A stretch of 64,000 bases of DNA from Streptantibioticus ferralitis (GCF_029223525.1 NZ_JARHTQ010000005.1:124001-188000); one strand, 5' to 3'; shown: positions 1 through 8,284, counted from the first letter of the stretch. Notes: generated from the sequence alone by a model not told the origin. Numbers and translations are program-made.

Positions 1-895
1 CGGCACCCTCCTGCGCCCCGGAGACGGCTGGTGGTCCGCAGGGCTCAGACGCATCACCGGCTGCCGCCACGGCGGGATCGTGCGTCGGGTCATCCGGGAG
101 CTCTCGCACGGTGGCGAGCCCGGCCGGGATCCGGGCGCGGACCTGCTCGGCCGTGCCCTGGACCCGCAACGCCACCTCGTGCAGGTAGGGCACCCCGGCG
201 ATCCCGGCCAACACCCGACCGGCCGGGTCGAATCCGGTGGGCACCTCGAACGAGCCCGGCAGCACCCTCGCGGTCTGGATCCGGTCCAGCCGGAACGTGC
301 GTACCTCGCCGCTGGCCGAGTCGGCCCCGGTCACATACCAGCGCCCGGAGTGGGCAACGATCCCGTACGGGTGCACGGTTCGCTCGCTGCGCCGCCCCTT
401 CCAGGCGGTGTAGCCGACCTCGACCGGCTGGCGGTGCCGTGCGGCCTCAGCGAGCATCAGCAGCACGTCCGTCTCCGGGATGACCATGGGACGGGGCGGG
501 GCGGTGAAGTCGGCGGTCGCCAGCAGCGCGTCCAGTCGGCGCCCGAGCGCCTCGGGCAGCACGCGGCGCACCTTGGCGGCGGCGCTCTCCGCCGCCGCGA
601 TGGTGGTGGTCACCAGCCCGGCCCGCCGACCGGCGACCAGGCCGAGCAGCACGGCCAGCGCCTCCTCGTCGGTGAGCATCAGCGGGGGCATCCGGTAGCC
701 GGGGGCGAGCCGGTAGCCGCCGTACCGGCCGCGCACCGACCGGACCGGGACGTCCAGATCGATCAGGTGGTCGACGTAGCGCCGAACGGTGCGCTCGTCC
801 ACGCCGAGCCGGTCGGCCAGGTCGGCGACGGTGCGGGTGCCGCCGGCCTGCAGGATCTCCAGCAGGGCGAGCACCCGGGCGGTCGGTCGATTCAT
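1..895 (-). CDS. WYL-domain transcriptional regulator (partial, runs off left edge)
   Basis: The leftward frame starts at an ATG at the right end and stays open to base 1, giving about 298 residues without a stop, close to the usual ~320 of this family. The N-terminus is a DeoR/HTH_11-like helix-turn-helix (VADLADRLGVDERTVRRYV) followed by a short wing (GRYGGYRLAPGYRMPP). The middle and C-terminal part is a WYL ligand-sensing domain, with YTAWKGRRSERTVHPYG and GRWYVTGAD. Such proteins are cytoplasmic DNA-binding regulators, and in actinomycetes they often control a divergent neighbour. The divergent gene here is a deleted alpha/beta hydrolase, so the original target may be lost. The family call is firm; the ligand is unknown. 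Confidence 0.88.
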   Translation of the reverse strand, partial: MNRPTARVLALLEILQAGGTRTVADLADRLGVDERTVRRYVDHLIDLDVPVRSVRGRYGGYRLAPGYRMPPLMLTDEEALAVLLGLVAGRRAGLVTTTIAAAESAAAKVRRVLPEALGRRLDALLATADFTAPPRPMVIPETDVLLMLAEAARHRQPVEVGYTAWKGRRSERTVHPYGIVAHSGRWYVTGADSASGEVRTFRLDRIQTARVLPGSFEVPTGFDPAGRVLAGIAGVPYLHEVALRVQGTAEQVRARIPAGLATVRELPDDPTHDPAVAAAGDASEPCGPPAVSGAQEGA

Positions 896-914
896 ACCTG
901 GAAGTATCCCGCGA

Positions 915-939
915 ATACCGGGCGGATCCTGTCCGGTAT
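915..939. promoter_or_regulatory. Inverted repeat in the WYL-regulator divergent promoter region
   Basis: ATACCGG and CCGGTAT are separated by 11 bases, in the 63-bp gap between the WYL regulator and the divergent hydrolase remnant. The size and position suit a binding site for the regulator. That assignment is an inference from location. Confidence 0.45.
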
Positions 940-958
940 CGGTCCTAGCGTGTGCGGC

Positions 959-1192
959 ATGGCACCTTACGCACTTCTCCCCGGGTTCTGGTCCGGGGCC
1001 TGGGAGAGGCTGCCGCGGCTGCACATGCTGCGCGGCTTTCCGATGGAGCGGCTTCGGGCGAAAGCCGCCGCGTCCCCCGCCTTCCGACACACGGCGACCG
1101 ACGGCTTGGACTGCCGGGAGCTGCCCGGCTGGCGCTGGCCGATGTTCGACCGGCCCGGTGAACTGGCAGCGATCCTGCGCAGGGCGGGCTGA
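959..1192 (+). pseudogene. Alpha/beta-hydrolase remnant with internal deletion
   Basis: A 77-codon frame joins the start of an alpha/beta hydrolase (MAPYALLPGFWSGAWERL, the first beta strand and oxyanion loop) directly to its end (ELPGWRWPMFDRPGELAAIL, where intact enzymes have a catalytic-His segment like GHWPMFSRP). The nucleophile elbow and the lid, roughly 150-200 residues, are missing, and the His position reads R. The frame stayed open, so a short peptide could still be made, but it cannot be an active hydrolase. It is divergent from the WYL regulator, a common pairing for this hydrolase type. Confidence 0.65.
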
Positions 1193-1383
1193 CCGTTCCT
1201 GACGCTACGTCAACTCTCTCGCCTGGTAGGGCCGTCGGCCCCGGCGCGGCACCGACGATGCAGATCTCCACAGCCGAGCAGCCTCTGCTGACGAGAGCGG
1301 CCGTCAAGCGCAACAGCTTTGATTCAGACCACGGGTCAGCCAACCCAGTTGCGGCGAGACCCACACAGCGAAGGGAACATTCG

Positions 1384-2136
1384 ATGACCTCGACCGAACT
1401 CGCCGGTGCCACCGCGCTGGTCACCGGCGCCACCAGCGGCATCGGCCGCGCGGCGGCCGTCTCGCTCGCCAGACGCGGCGCCCAGGTGATCGTCAGCGGC
1501 CGGGACGAAGCCCGCGGCGACGACGTCGTCGCCTCGATCCGCTCCTTGGGAGGCAAGGCCGACTTCATCGCGAGCGACCTCGGTGACGCCGACGCCGTCC
1601 GGGCGCTGGCCCGCCAGGCCATCGACATCGGCGGCGGGCACCTCGACATCCTCGTCAACAACGCCGGCGTCTATCCCGCCGGACCCACCTGCGCCACCAC
1701 CGCCGATGACATCGACCGCGCGTACGCGGTCAACGTCCGGGCGCCGTTCCTCCTGGTCGCCGAACTCGCACCCGCGATGGCAGCACGCGGCCAGGGGGCC
1801 ATCGTCAACGTGGTGACCATGGTCGCCCATTTCGGAGTGGCCGGGATGGCACTCTACGGTTCCAGCAAGGCGGCGCTGACTCTGCTCACCAAGGCCTGGG
1901 CGGCCGAGTTCGGTCCCAGCGGCGTGCGGGTCAACGCGGTCAGCCCGGGGCCGACCCGCACCGAGGGGACCCGGCGGTTCGGCGACCAGGTCGACCAGCT
2001 CGCCTCACTAGCTCCTGCCGGACGACCGGCGGCACCCGAGGAGATCGCCGCCGCCATCACCTATCTCGTCAGCGAGGACGCGACCTTCGTCCACGGCGCC
2101 ATCCTCGATGTCGACGGCGGTCGCAACGCGGCATGA
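1384..2136 (+). CDS. Short-chain dehydrogenase/reductase (SDR)
   Basis: This 250-residue protein has the classical SDR layout. There is a glycine-rich nucleotide site near the N-terminus (TGATSGIGR), then NNAG (VNNAGVYP), the catalytic Tyr and Lys (YGSSK) with an upstream T/S position, and the SPGPTRTEG and C-terminal DVDGG segments. It should be a cytosolic NAD(P)H-dependent oxidoreductase of unknown substrate. The ATG was chosen because AAGGGAAC lies just upstream and the homology starts within ten residues; an upstream in-frame ATG at 1258 would add an unrelated tail. No functional partner is evident next to it. Confidence 0.9.
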   Translation: MTSTELAGATALVTGATSGIGRAAAVSLARRGAQVIVSGRDEARGDDVVASIRSLGGKADFIASDLGDADAVRALARQAIDIGGGHLDILVNNAGVYPAGPTCATTADDIDRAYAVNVRAPFLLVAELAPAMAARGQGAIVNVVTMVAHFGVAGMALYGSSKAALTLLTKAWAAEFGPSGVRVNAVSPGPTRTEGTRRFGDQVDQLASLAPAGRPAAPEEIAAAITYLVSEDATFVHGAILDVDGGRNAA

Positions 2137-2332
2137 ACGAGCCACGCGCGGTCCCGTCGGGATCGCGCGCAAGGGCCTGATCCCCTTCACGGCAACGCTG
2201 CCACCTTGGGTGCACAAGCACACGAAGCTCCAGGCGGAATGGCGGTCTTGGTCGACAACCCATCCATCAGGAGCGCCACCTCCTCCGCGCCGGCAGCACG
2301 CCGACTCGCCTGCGCTCAGCCGGGTTCGGCCA

Positions 2333-2659
2333 CTACCGGCGGCGAGCCGCCCGGTTACGTACGGTCGACCCCACGACGAGGCCGATGGCAAGCAGGGCAA
2401 AGCAGCCGAGGACAACACCCCACACAGCACCCCGTCCCCCGAAGCGGTAGAGCGAGGTGCCCCCTGCCAACACAAAGCCCGGTATGAACTCAACGAGCAC
2501 ACCGAGCCCGATCAGCCAGACAGCGATACGTACCAGGAAGGAGAGCGTCGGGCGCCTCGCGTTCTCAACGGCCTCCTCAAGCCGGGACAAGTCAGCCTGC
2601 AGTCGCTGCTGGGTCTGCTCCATGGCAGCCAGCCGACGCTCGAGATCGGTTTCCTCCAT
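2333..2659 (-). CDS. Small membrane protein with coiled-coil N-terminus
   Basis: This 108-residue protein is not recognised as a named family. Residues 1-35 form a charged, heptad-like helix (LERRLAAMEQTQQRLQADL). Two hydrophobic segments follow, at about 42-66 (LVRIAVWLIGLGVLVEFIPG) and 78-98 (VWGVVLGCFALLAIGLVVG), and the tail is basic (RNRAARRR). This suggests a two-helix inner-membrane protein with a cytoplasmic coiled coil. Codon use matches the surrounding genes. It stands alone between the SDR gene and a merR stub, so context gives no function. Confidence 0.6.
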   Translation of the reverse strand: MEETDLERRLAAMEQTQQRLQADLSRLEEAVENARRPTLSFLVRIAVWLIGLGVLVEFIPGFVLAGGTSLYRFGGRGAVWGVVLGCFALLAIGLVVGSTVRNRAARRR

Positions 2660-2676
2660 ACCCGGAGATTATCGGA

Positions 2677-2769
2677 TCAGCCCAGACCAAAGAGGGCTCG
2701 CCCCTTTCGGGGCTCCAGCAGGTACACAGCGATGCCCGCTGCCTTCGCCGCGAGCTCGCGAATGCGCAT
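2677..2769 (-). pseudogene. merR N-terminal stub
   Basis: The frame begins MRIRELAAKAAG, nearly the same as the start of the intact MerR regulator at 4106-4477 (MRIGELAAKAGVSVRALRYY). It then diverges and stops after 30 codons, before the recognition helix is complete. It lies divergent to the old-yellow-enzyme gene across a MerR-type promoter, where an intact merR would be expected. A GCCCC-TTTC-GGGGC hairpin (2700-2713) lies inside the stub. Confidence 0.6.
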
Positions 2770-2801
2770 CGACGCCTGCCGTGTGAGCTGCGACACATCA
2801 C

Positions 2802-2833
2802 TTGACTCTGACGTCAACGTCAGGTTTTAGCGT
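2802..2833 (+). promoter_or_regulatory. MerR-type promoter of the old-yellow-enzyme gene
   Basis: A -35 TTGACT is followed by a 19-20 bp spacer filled with the dyad CTGACGTCAACGTCAG, then a weak -10 (TTAGCG or TAGCGT). The long spacer with a central dyad is the hallmark of promoters remodelled by MerR-family activators. Almost the same sequence precedes the intact merR gene at 4510-4540. Confidence 0.65.
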
Positions 2834-2879
2834 GGGTCACGCACTCCTCAAGCACTCCAGAAAGGCGCAGGACCACGTC

Positions 2880-3950
2880 GTGACCAGCTTGTTCGATACC
2901 TATCAGCTCGGAAACCTCAAGCTGCCCAACCGCCTGGTGATGGCCCCGATGACCCGGGCGCGGGCAAGCGCGGACGGCATACCGACCGCCTCGACGGCGA
3001 CCTACTACGCCCAACGGGCCACCGCCGGACTGATCGTCAGCGAAGGCGTACAACCGAGCCTGCAGGGCCAGTCCAACCCCAACACCCCCGGCCTGCACAG
3101 CGATGAACAGGTCACCGCCTGGCGGCCGGTGACCGACGCCGTGCACACCAACGGCGGCAGGATCTTCGCCCAGCTCATGCACGCCGGACGCGTCGGACAT
3201 CCGGAAACCGTTGGCTACCACCCGGTGGCGCCGTCCGCGATCGCCCTGAACGGCCAACTGTTCACCGGCGCCAAGGGGATGCTGCCCGCGCCCGTCCCCC
3301 GCGCCCTGTCCACCTCCGAGGTCAAGGGCGAGGTGCAGGTCTTCGCCGACGCGGGACGCCGAACGATCGACGCCGGGTTCGACGGCATCGAACTGCACGG
3401 CGCGAACGGCTATCTGATCCAGCAGTTCCTGTCGTCCGGCGCCAACCAGCGCAACGACATCTACGGCGGGTCCGTCACCGGTCGCATCCGCTTCGCCGTC
3501 GAAGCGGCCGAGGCCACCGCCGACGCCATCGGCGCCGACCGCGTCGGCATCCGCCTCTCCCCCGGCGGCACCGTCTGGGACACGATCGAAGAGGACGTAC
3601 CCCAGCTCTACGGGGCCCTCATCGACGCCCTCGCCCCACTCGGCCTCGCCTACATCCACGTCCTGGCCACCACCGAAGACGACGTACTCATCGCCCTGCG
3701 CAAGGCATGGCCAGGCGCCTTCATCATCAACCCCGGCGGCCAGATCGGCCCGAAGCCGACCGACCAGGCGATCGGAGAGCACTGGCTCAACCAGGGCGCG
3801 GACTTGGTCGGTTACGGGCGCGCCTACCTCGCCAACCCCGACCTGGTCGAGCGGTTCCGCACCGGAGCACCGCTGCGTGAAGCCGACACCGCGACGTTCT
3901 ATCAGGGCGGCGACACCGGGTACCTCGACTACACCAGCCACCAGTACTGA
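2880..3950 (+). CDS. Old yellow enzyme family FMN-dependent ene-reductase
   Basis: This 356-residue TIM-barrel flavoprotein reduces activated C=C bonds (enones, and often nitro compounds) with NAD(P)H. Family landmarks are the N-terminal LPNRLVMAPMTRARA, the QLMHAGRVGHP segment, GFDGIELHGANGYLIQQFLS in the barrel, NQRNDIYGGS, and the C-terminal YGRAYLANPDLV that closes the FMN phosphate site. GTG was chosen as start because GCAGGA precedes it and homology begins at SLFDTYQLG; an earlier ATG would translate through the promoter. It should be induced through the MerR-type promoter upstream. Such reductases are often under electrophile-sensing MerR or TetR regulators. Confidence 0.93.
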   Translation: MTSLFDTYQLGNLKLPNRLVMAPMTRARASADGIPTASTATYYAQRATAGLIVSEGVQPSLQGQSNPNTPGLHSDEQVTAWRPVTDAVHTNGGRIFAQLMHAGRVGHPETVGYHPVAPSAIALNGQLFTGAKGMLPAPVPRALSTSEVKGEVQVFADAGRRTIDAGFDGIELHGANGYLIQQFLSSGANQRNDIYGGSVTGRIRFAVEAAEATADAIGADRVGIRLSPGGTVWDTIEEDVPQLYGALIDALAPLGLAYIHVLATTEDDVLIALRKAWPGAFIINPGGQIGPKPTDQAIGEHWLNQGADLVGYGRAYLANPDLVERFRTGAPLREADTATFYQGGDTGYLDYTSHQY

Positions 3951-4105
3951 CCCGCGGCGTGGGCGCGGATGGAGGTTACGGCCGGGCCGTTCCTTCATCC
4001 GCGCCTGCCGGCGTGACGTCGCCTGCCGGGGCCTCCCCCTTGCGCCGCCCCACGGCGAAGGCCTGCCGTGCGCGGCGACACCGGCGCCCCAGCGAGCTCC
4101 GTCAC

Positions 4106-4477
4106 TCACTGAGGACGGCAGCGTTGGCCGGTGCTCCAGACCGTGGTCGTGGTCTCGATGATGCCGTCGAGCCTGTCCCGGGCGTCGATCAAAGTGCTGA
4201 CCTGCGCGTCGATGCGGTTCCGCTCCGCCTTCAGCCGGTCGAGCAGCGCTGGCTTCACCTCGCCGGTCACCACGCACGGCAGGATCTCCAGGATCGACTT
4301 GCTCGTCAGCCCCGCGGCGTACAGCTGCTGGATCAGCTGGACGCGGTCGGCCGCGTTCTCCGCGTAGTGCCGCTGCCCGCCGGGGCTGCGTTCCGAGACC
4401 AGGAGTTGCTGCTCCTCGTAGTACCGCAGCGCCCGCACGCTCACGCCTGCCTTGGCGGCCAGCTCGCCGATGCGCAT
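4106..4477 (-). CDS. MerR-family transcriptional regulator
   Basis: This 123-residue protein has a full MerR winged HTH (MRIGELAAKAGVSVRALRYY, then SPGGQRHYAENAADRVQLIQ) and a dimerising coiled coil (DRLKAERNRIDAQVSTLI). The linker has a single Cys (ILPCVVTGE). The C-terminus is short, so it belongs to the small stress-sensing MerR class rather than the drug-binding BmrR class. Its own promoter region carries the same dyad as the old-yellow-enzyme promoter, so it probably autoregulates and activates that reductase. The gene is convergent with the reductase gene, an odd layout explained by the stub at 2677-2769. Confidence 0.88.
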   Translation of the reverse strand: MRIGELAAKAGVSVRALRYYEEQQLLVSERSPGGQRHYAENAADRVQLIQQLYAAGLTSKSILEILPCVVTGEVKPALLDRLKAERNRIDAQVSTLIDARDRLDGIIETTTTVWSTGQRCRPQ

Positions 4478-4509
4478 CAGCGCCTCCCTTTTGGCCCGCG
4501 ACAGATCAC

Positions 4510-4540
4510 TTGACTCTGACGTCTATGTCAGGTTCAGCGT
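4510..4540. promoter_or_regulatory. MerR-type promoter/operator upstream of merR (duplicate of 2802-2833)
   Basis: TTGACT, the dyad CTGACGTCTATGTCAG within a 19-bp spacer and CAGCGT reproduce the promoter at 2802-2833 with few changes; the similarity extends into flanking bases. On the + strand it now points at no intact gene, since the next gene is on the opposite strand. That suggests a copied or displaced merR-reductase control region. Confidence 0.6.
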
Positions 4541-4719
4541 AGCCGACGCATGCGCGGGGCACTCCGAAAGGGTTTCCGTACAGCGGCCGAAACGGTTCAC
4601 GAGGTCATATAGGCCATCGAGCGCCTGCTGCCAGCCGGTGCCCACGGATGCCCTGGTCCGTGGCCGGTCCTCGGGCCAGGTCCGTATGAATTAGACGAAG
4701 AACGCGTCCAGAAGGCCCA

Positions 4720-5310
4720 TCAACCGGGCGAGTTGGCGAGCCAGGTGTGAGCCGCGTCGTAGAGGGCGGCGACCTCCCGGGGGCGGTCGTCGCCGAACAG
4801 GTCGTCCCCGATCTGGTAACCGCGCCGGGTGAGGGTGTAAGCGAGCAGCCGGTAGGGCCGTCGAAAGGCGGCCACCGCATCGTGGTCGACGACCAGGGTG
4901 GCTCCGGGCAGCGCGGGGGTGAGGACGTCCCGTTCGTAGACCGAGTCGAGCGAGACGATCTGCCACCCGCCCTCACGTCGTTCGACGCGGTACAGCAGAC
5001 GGGCGTAGGAGGTGAGGTCGACCTCGGTGCCGTCGAGTACGGTCCGCATCTCGATGGCGGCGGGCAGTTCCACGACGGCCCGGTCGCCGTGCTGGTGGAC
5101 GACGGGCGGGGACAGGCGGTGGGTGGCGACCTCGCCACGCCCGGTCATTTCCTGGGAGGCGGTGACGAAGTCAGCGCCACTGCCGCGGAACCAACTCAGA
5201 CGTACGGTGGCATCCGGGGCGAAGCAGGCCCGCATCTGATCCCACCAGGAGCGGTCACGTCCCTGGCGTTCATGCAGGACGAGCTGAGTGATGTCGACGA
5301 TGTCGGTCAT
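4720..5310 (-). CDS. SnoaL/NTF2-like domain protein
   Basis: This 196-residue protein matches the NTF2-like cone fold used by SnoaL-type cyclases and ring dehydratases. It shows the N-terminal helix (LVLHERQGRDRSWWDQMRAC), FAPDATVRLSWFRGSGADFV, and the strand ARLLYRVERREGGWQIVSLD. The C-terminal half is longer than a minimal NTF2 domain. Start: ATG with GGAGGA about 12 bases upstream. It lies 37 bp downstream of the amidohydrolase gene on the same strand, so the two probably form an operon under the divergent TetR. Substrate unknown. Confidence 0.78.
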   Translation of the reverse strand: MTDIVDITQLVLHERQGRDRSWWDQMRACFAPDATVRLSWFRGSGADFVTASQEMTGRGEVATHRLSPPVVHQHGDRAVVELPAAIEMRTVLDGTEVDLTSYARLLYRVERREGGWQIVSLDSVYERDVLTPALPGATLVVDHDAVAAFRRPYRLLAYTLTRRGYQIGDDLFGDDRPREVAALYDAAHTWLANSPG

Positions 5311-5347
5311 GACGGTGCGATCCTCCGTAACAGCCCCTGCTCGCTGT

Positions 5348-6442
5348 TCAGTTGGTGGCGGCGCTGATCTCCTGGCCGGCCGTCCAGACGGCACGGACCT
5401 GGCGGGTGGCGCGGATGTCGGTGGTGGGATCGCCGTCGACCAGCAGCAGATCGGCGCGTAGCCCCGGCGTGACGGCGCCGCGGTCTTCGAGCCCGAAGTG
5501 GCGGGCGGGCAGTACGGTGGCCGCGCGCAGTGCCTCAACGGGGCTCAGGCCCGCGGCGACCAGGAGTTCCAGTTCGTGGTGGATGCTCTCGCCGTGCCGA
5601 ACCCGGAAGGGGACGCCGGGCTGACTGTTGGCATCGGTGCCGGCCAGGACCGGAATCCCCGCCTTCCGCAGAGCGGCCACGCTGTGCAGGGCGGCGGACA
5701 GCGGGGCGCCTGCGGCAATCCCTTCCATCATGGACAGCGTCGGAATGACGACCTGCCCGACGGCTTTCATCCGGGCGATCTCCTCGTCGGGCAGCGGGCG
5801 GTCGACGGGGATGTGCGTGATCATGTCGGCCCCGGTGCGCACCGCCATGGTGTAGGCGCCGGGGCTCGCCGCATGGACGACCGTCTTCCTGCCCTGCTCG
5901 CGAGCCGCGCGCACCAGGGCGTTGAGGACGTCCTGCGAGAGGCCACCGCGGCCGGGAGCCTCAGCGACGGCCTTGATGTAGTCGGCGCCCTCGGCCACTC
6001 GGTCGGCAACGAATCGCCTGGCCTGCTCCGGGCTGGTCACGACGGCTTCCGACGGAATGTTGGGGATCCTGGAGTGGGGGCCGTCCGGGCCGATGGCCGG
6101 CAGGCCACTGCTACGGAGGTCCGCGAGGCCGGACGCGCCCGCGATGCCACGTAGCGAGGTGAGCAGTTCGGCGGGCCAGGTGGCCATGTCCAGACCGGTG
6201 GTCACACCCCAGGTGGCGAACTGCTCAAGGGTGTCACGACCGTGGAGGTGCACATGGGCGTCGATCAGGCCGGGCAGCAGCACTGCCCCCTCAGCACGGA
6301 TGACGCGGGCACCGCTCGGGTCGGTGCCGATCACATCCCCGTCGATGACGACGGTGCATGGCTCGGTCAACCGCTGCCCGTCGAAGACGCGGACTGCGGT
6401 CAGGGCGGTCCGTGCACTGGCGGAAGCGTTCGATGGTGCCAT
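5348..6442 (-). CDS. Metal-dependent amidohydrolase (imidazolonepropionase-like)
   Basis: This 364-residue enzyme has the amidohydrolase TIM barrel. Metal ligands are visible as DAHVHLHG (HxH), the Lys of DYIKAVAEAPG, the His of VVHAASPG, the His of MITHIPVD and the Asp of LAGTDANSQPG. The C-terminal beta-sandwich segment is typical (GAVTPGLRADLLLVDGDPT). It hydrolyses amide or cyclic-amide bonds; the actual substrate cannot be read. Start at MAPSNASAS, with GAGAGAGGCGA upstream. It is divergent from a TetR gene and is followed by an NTF2-like gene in the same direction. Confidence 0.9.
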   Translation of the reverse strand: MAPSNASASARTALTAVRVFDGQRLTEPCTVVIDGDVIGTDPSGARVIRAEGAVLLPGLIDAHVHLHGRDTLEQFATWGVTTGLDMATWPAELLTSLRGIAGASGLADLRSSGLPAIGPDGPHSRIPNIPSEAVVTSPEQARRFVADRVAEGADYIKAVAEAPGRGGLSQDVLNALVRAAREQGRKTVVHAASPGAYTMAVRTGADMITHIPVDRPLPDEEIARMKAVGQVVIPTLSMMEGIAAGAPLSAALHSVAALRKAGIPVLAGTDANSQPGVPFRVRHGESIHHELELLVAAGLSPVEALRAATVLPARHFGLEDRGAVTPGLRADLLLVDGDPTTDIRATRQVRAVWTAGQEISAATN

Positions 6443-6479
6443 CTGTCGCCTCTCTCTCGCTTCGATCGGAGGGTGGCCT

Positions 6480-6554
6480 CTCCTCACTATCACACAGGTT
6501 GCGCTTTATGGCACACCATGTTCTATAGATAGGGTGGAACGAGGGAGGTGTCAG
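6480..6554. promoter_or_regulatory. Divergent promoter region of amidohydrolase and tetR
   Basis: The gap between the two divergent genes is unusually AT-rich for this genome. It holds the 8-bp palindrome TCTATAGA (6522-6529), which overlaps a possible -10 (TATAGAT), with GGGAGG as the tetR ribosome site. A TetR operator here is an inference from position. Confidence 0.4.
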
Positions 6555-7136
6555 ATGGATCCGCGGATCGACCGCACGCGTCGTCACGTCCTTGCCGCCG
6601 CGCGGCGGATCCTGCTGGAACGGGGGGCCGACGCGGTGACGTTCAGCGCGGTGGCCCGGGAGGCACACGTCACCCGCAACACCCTGTACCGCCACTGGGC
6701 CACGCCCGAACAGCTTCTGGTGGACCTCACCTTGCGCTACTACCTGGAGGATCAGCAGGAACACGGGGGCGCCGGCCCCCACGAACCCGCCACCAGCGTG
6801 GGCGACTTCCTGCATGCCGTACGGGACAACCTGCGGGCACCCGGCACGATCGAGGCACTGACGGCGCTGGCGGCCCAGGCAGAACGCAGCCCGGGCAGCG
6901 AGCAGGCGTTGCGCCAGGTCGCCGAACTGCGCCAGAAGGCACTGAGCACGGCGACCGGTCCTCTCAGTGACGCGGCATTCGCCCGGATCGTGGGCCCGTT
7001 GTTCTACCAGGCACTGATCGCGCGACGCCCCGTGGACGACGCCTTCCTCGCCGAACTCATCGCCGCCACGTCCCCCGCCGCAGGCACCGCGGCGGGAAGT
7101 TTCGCCTCCCCGGACCCACCCGGAGCCGACACGTAG
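6555..7136 (+). CDS. TetR-family transcriptional regulator
   Basis: This 193-residue protein has a TetR DNA-binding domain at residues ~10-55 (ILLERGADAVTFSAVAREAH, then VTRNTLYRHWATPEQLL) and an all-helical ligand domain after it. ATG preceded by GGGAGG. It is divergent from the amidohydrolase gene, so it most likely represses that operon and itself; the ligand may be the amidohydrolase substrate. The Ala/Pro-rich C-terminal tail is unstructured. Confidence 0.9.
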   Translation: MDPRIDRTRRHVLAAARRILLERGADAVTFSAVAREAHVTRNTLYRHWATPEQLLVDLTLRYYLEDQQEHGGAGPHEPATSVGDFLHAVRDNLRAPGTIEALTALAAQAERSPGSEQALRQVAELRQKALSTATGPLSDAAFARIVGPLFYQALIARRPVDDAFLAELIAATSPAAGTAAGSFASPDPPGADT

Positions 7137-7492
7137 GTGATGGCCGGGATACGTCCTGGCCGACGGCGGCGACCGCGGCCGCTACTTCTGGGCATTGGAG
7201 AACCACGGCCCCGGGAGTTGGCGTTCCGGTAGCGGGCCACGGCTATGCGGGACAGGACGAAGACAACCGTGGGGGCTGCCGCGACCGCCACCGTCCCGGC
7301 CCTGCCGGCTCGGCTGATCGCCGCCTTCGCTGCAGCGCGCACTGACCTGGCGTGATGGGCACGATTCGCAGCCGCGCCAGGGTGGCGGTGGTCGTTCGCC
7401 CGCCATCCCCTGCGTGGTGTCTCCATGGATTTCCTGATGCCATGTCAGCCGGGTAGGCGTCGGCCGCGCGGTCGCCGGATCCGCCGACGTGT
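7137..7492. other. Intergenic stretch with no supported gene
   Basis: About 355 bases between tetR and the small membrane gene. Open frames exist on both strands but none has a ribosome site, family similarity or normal third-position bias. On the minus strand a hydrophobic run (AGTVAVAAAPTVVFVLS) may be a decayed membrane gene, but this could not be assigned. Confidence 0.4.
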
Positions 7493-7693
7493 TCAGTCCT
7501 CGGCGGGACGTGCGTCGGCGCGGTCCAGCGCGCGGAGCGCGAGCATGCCGCCGATGCCGGGGATGACGGCGCGCACAGCCGTGCCGGTGGTGCGGCGGGG
7601 GGTGCGCCAGGTGGCGATGACGCCGAACAGCCAGGCGACACCGTGGACGGGGCCGATCAGCGCGGCGATCTGCCGGGCGTTCAGGGTGGCCAT
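7493..7693 (-). CDS. Small membrane protein, DUF3817-like (true start uncertain)
   Basis: The first ATG gives 66 residues with IAALIGPVHGVAWLFGVIATW, the central motif of DUF3817-type membrane proteins. The first membrane helix (LRICATIELISLAVLLLN) lies upstream of this ATG in the same frame. The only non-CTG initiator upstream is an ATC at 7790-7792, which has GGGAG eight bases before it and directly follows the TGA of the upstream gene. Either this ATC is used, or a normal start codon has mutated, or the gene is damaged. It is in the same frame as the upstream DUF2269-like gene, separated only by that TGA. Role unknown. Confidence 0.5.
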   Translation of the reverse strand: MATLNARQIAALIGPVHGVAWLFGVIATWRTPRRTTGTAVRAVIPGIGGMLALRALDRADARPAED

Positions 7694-7795
7694 GTTGAGG
7701 AGCAGGACGGCGAGGCTGATCAGTTCGATCGTCGCGCAGATGCGTAGCGGCAGGTGCGGGCGCCGCGCCGTCGGGGTGGTGGTGGCGGTGATGGG

Positions 7796-8284
7796 TCACA
7801 CTCCCGTGGTGGAGCCAGGGCGGACGATCATCAGAACGGTGACCGTCGCCCACAGCAGGTTGAAGGAGCCGGTCAGCATGGCCAGCCGTGCGGTCAGGGC
7901 GCGCTCGACACCCGATGCCGCCGCCGCGGCAGTGGACGGGGAGTCAGTCAGGCCGGCGAGGATTCTCACCTGGGCGGGCAGCACCAGCAGCGCCAGCACA
8001 AGGGCGGCGATCCCGGTCAGGGCGATCGAGGCGATCAGCCAGGCGCTGCCCAGGACATGCAGGTTGCTGGCGGTGGCGAAGCCGAAGACGGGGATGGTCA
8101 GGCCGATGAGGGCGTAGACGCGGCAGATGCGGTGCAGCACCCGCACGGCGGCGATCGCTTCGTGCCTTTCGGATGCCTCGGCGGCCTTGCGGGCCGCTAC
8201 AGGAAACATGCTGCCCGCGACGGCGACCGGTCCGACAGCGATGATCGCCGCGAGTACGTGGAGGGCGAGGAGGGTTTTCGTCAT
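7796..8284 (-). CDS. DUF2269-like integral membrane protein
   Basis: This 162-residue protein has four hydrophobic helices at about 4-27, 55-75, 80-105 and 135-157. It opens with LLALHVLAAIIAVGPVAVAG, which resembles predicted integral membrane proteins of the DUF2269 group. No enzyme motif is visible. It is probably co-transcribed with the DUF3817-like frame that follows without a gap. A truncated PfpI gene lies upstream on the same strand. Function unknown. Confidence 0.7.
   Translation of the reverse strand: MTKTLLALHVLAAIIAVGPVAVAGSMFPVAARKAAEASERHEAIAAVRVLHRICRVYALIGLTIPVFGFATASNLHVLGSAWLIASIALTGIAALVLALLVLPAQVRILAGLTDSPSTAAAAASGVERALTARLAMLTGSFNLLWATVTVLMIVRPGSTTGV

Noticed and set aside
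2820-4277. A 485-codon minus-strand frame across the old-yellow-enzyme gene
   Set aside because: Gly/Asp/Val-rich antisense shadow with no motif; the plus-strand enzyme is unambiguous.
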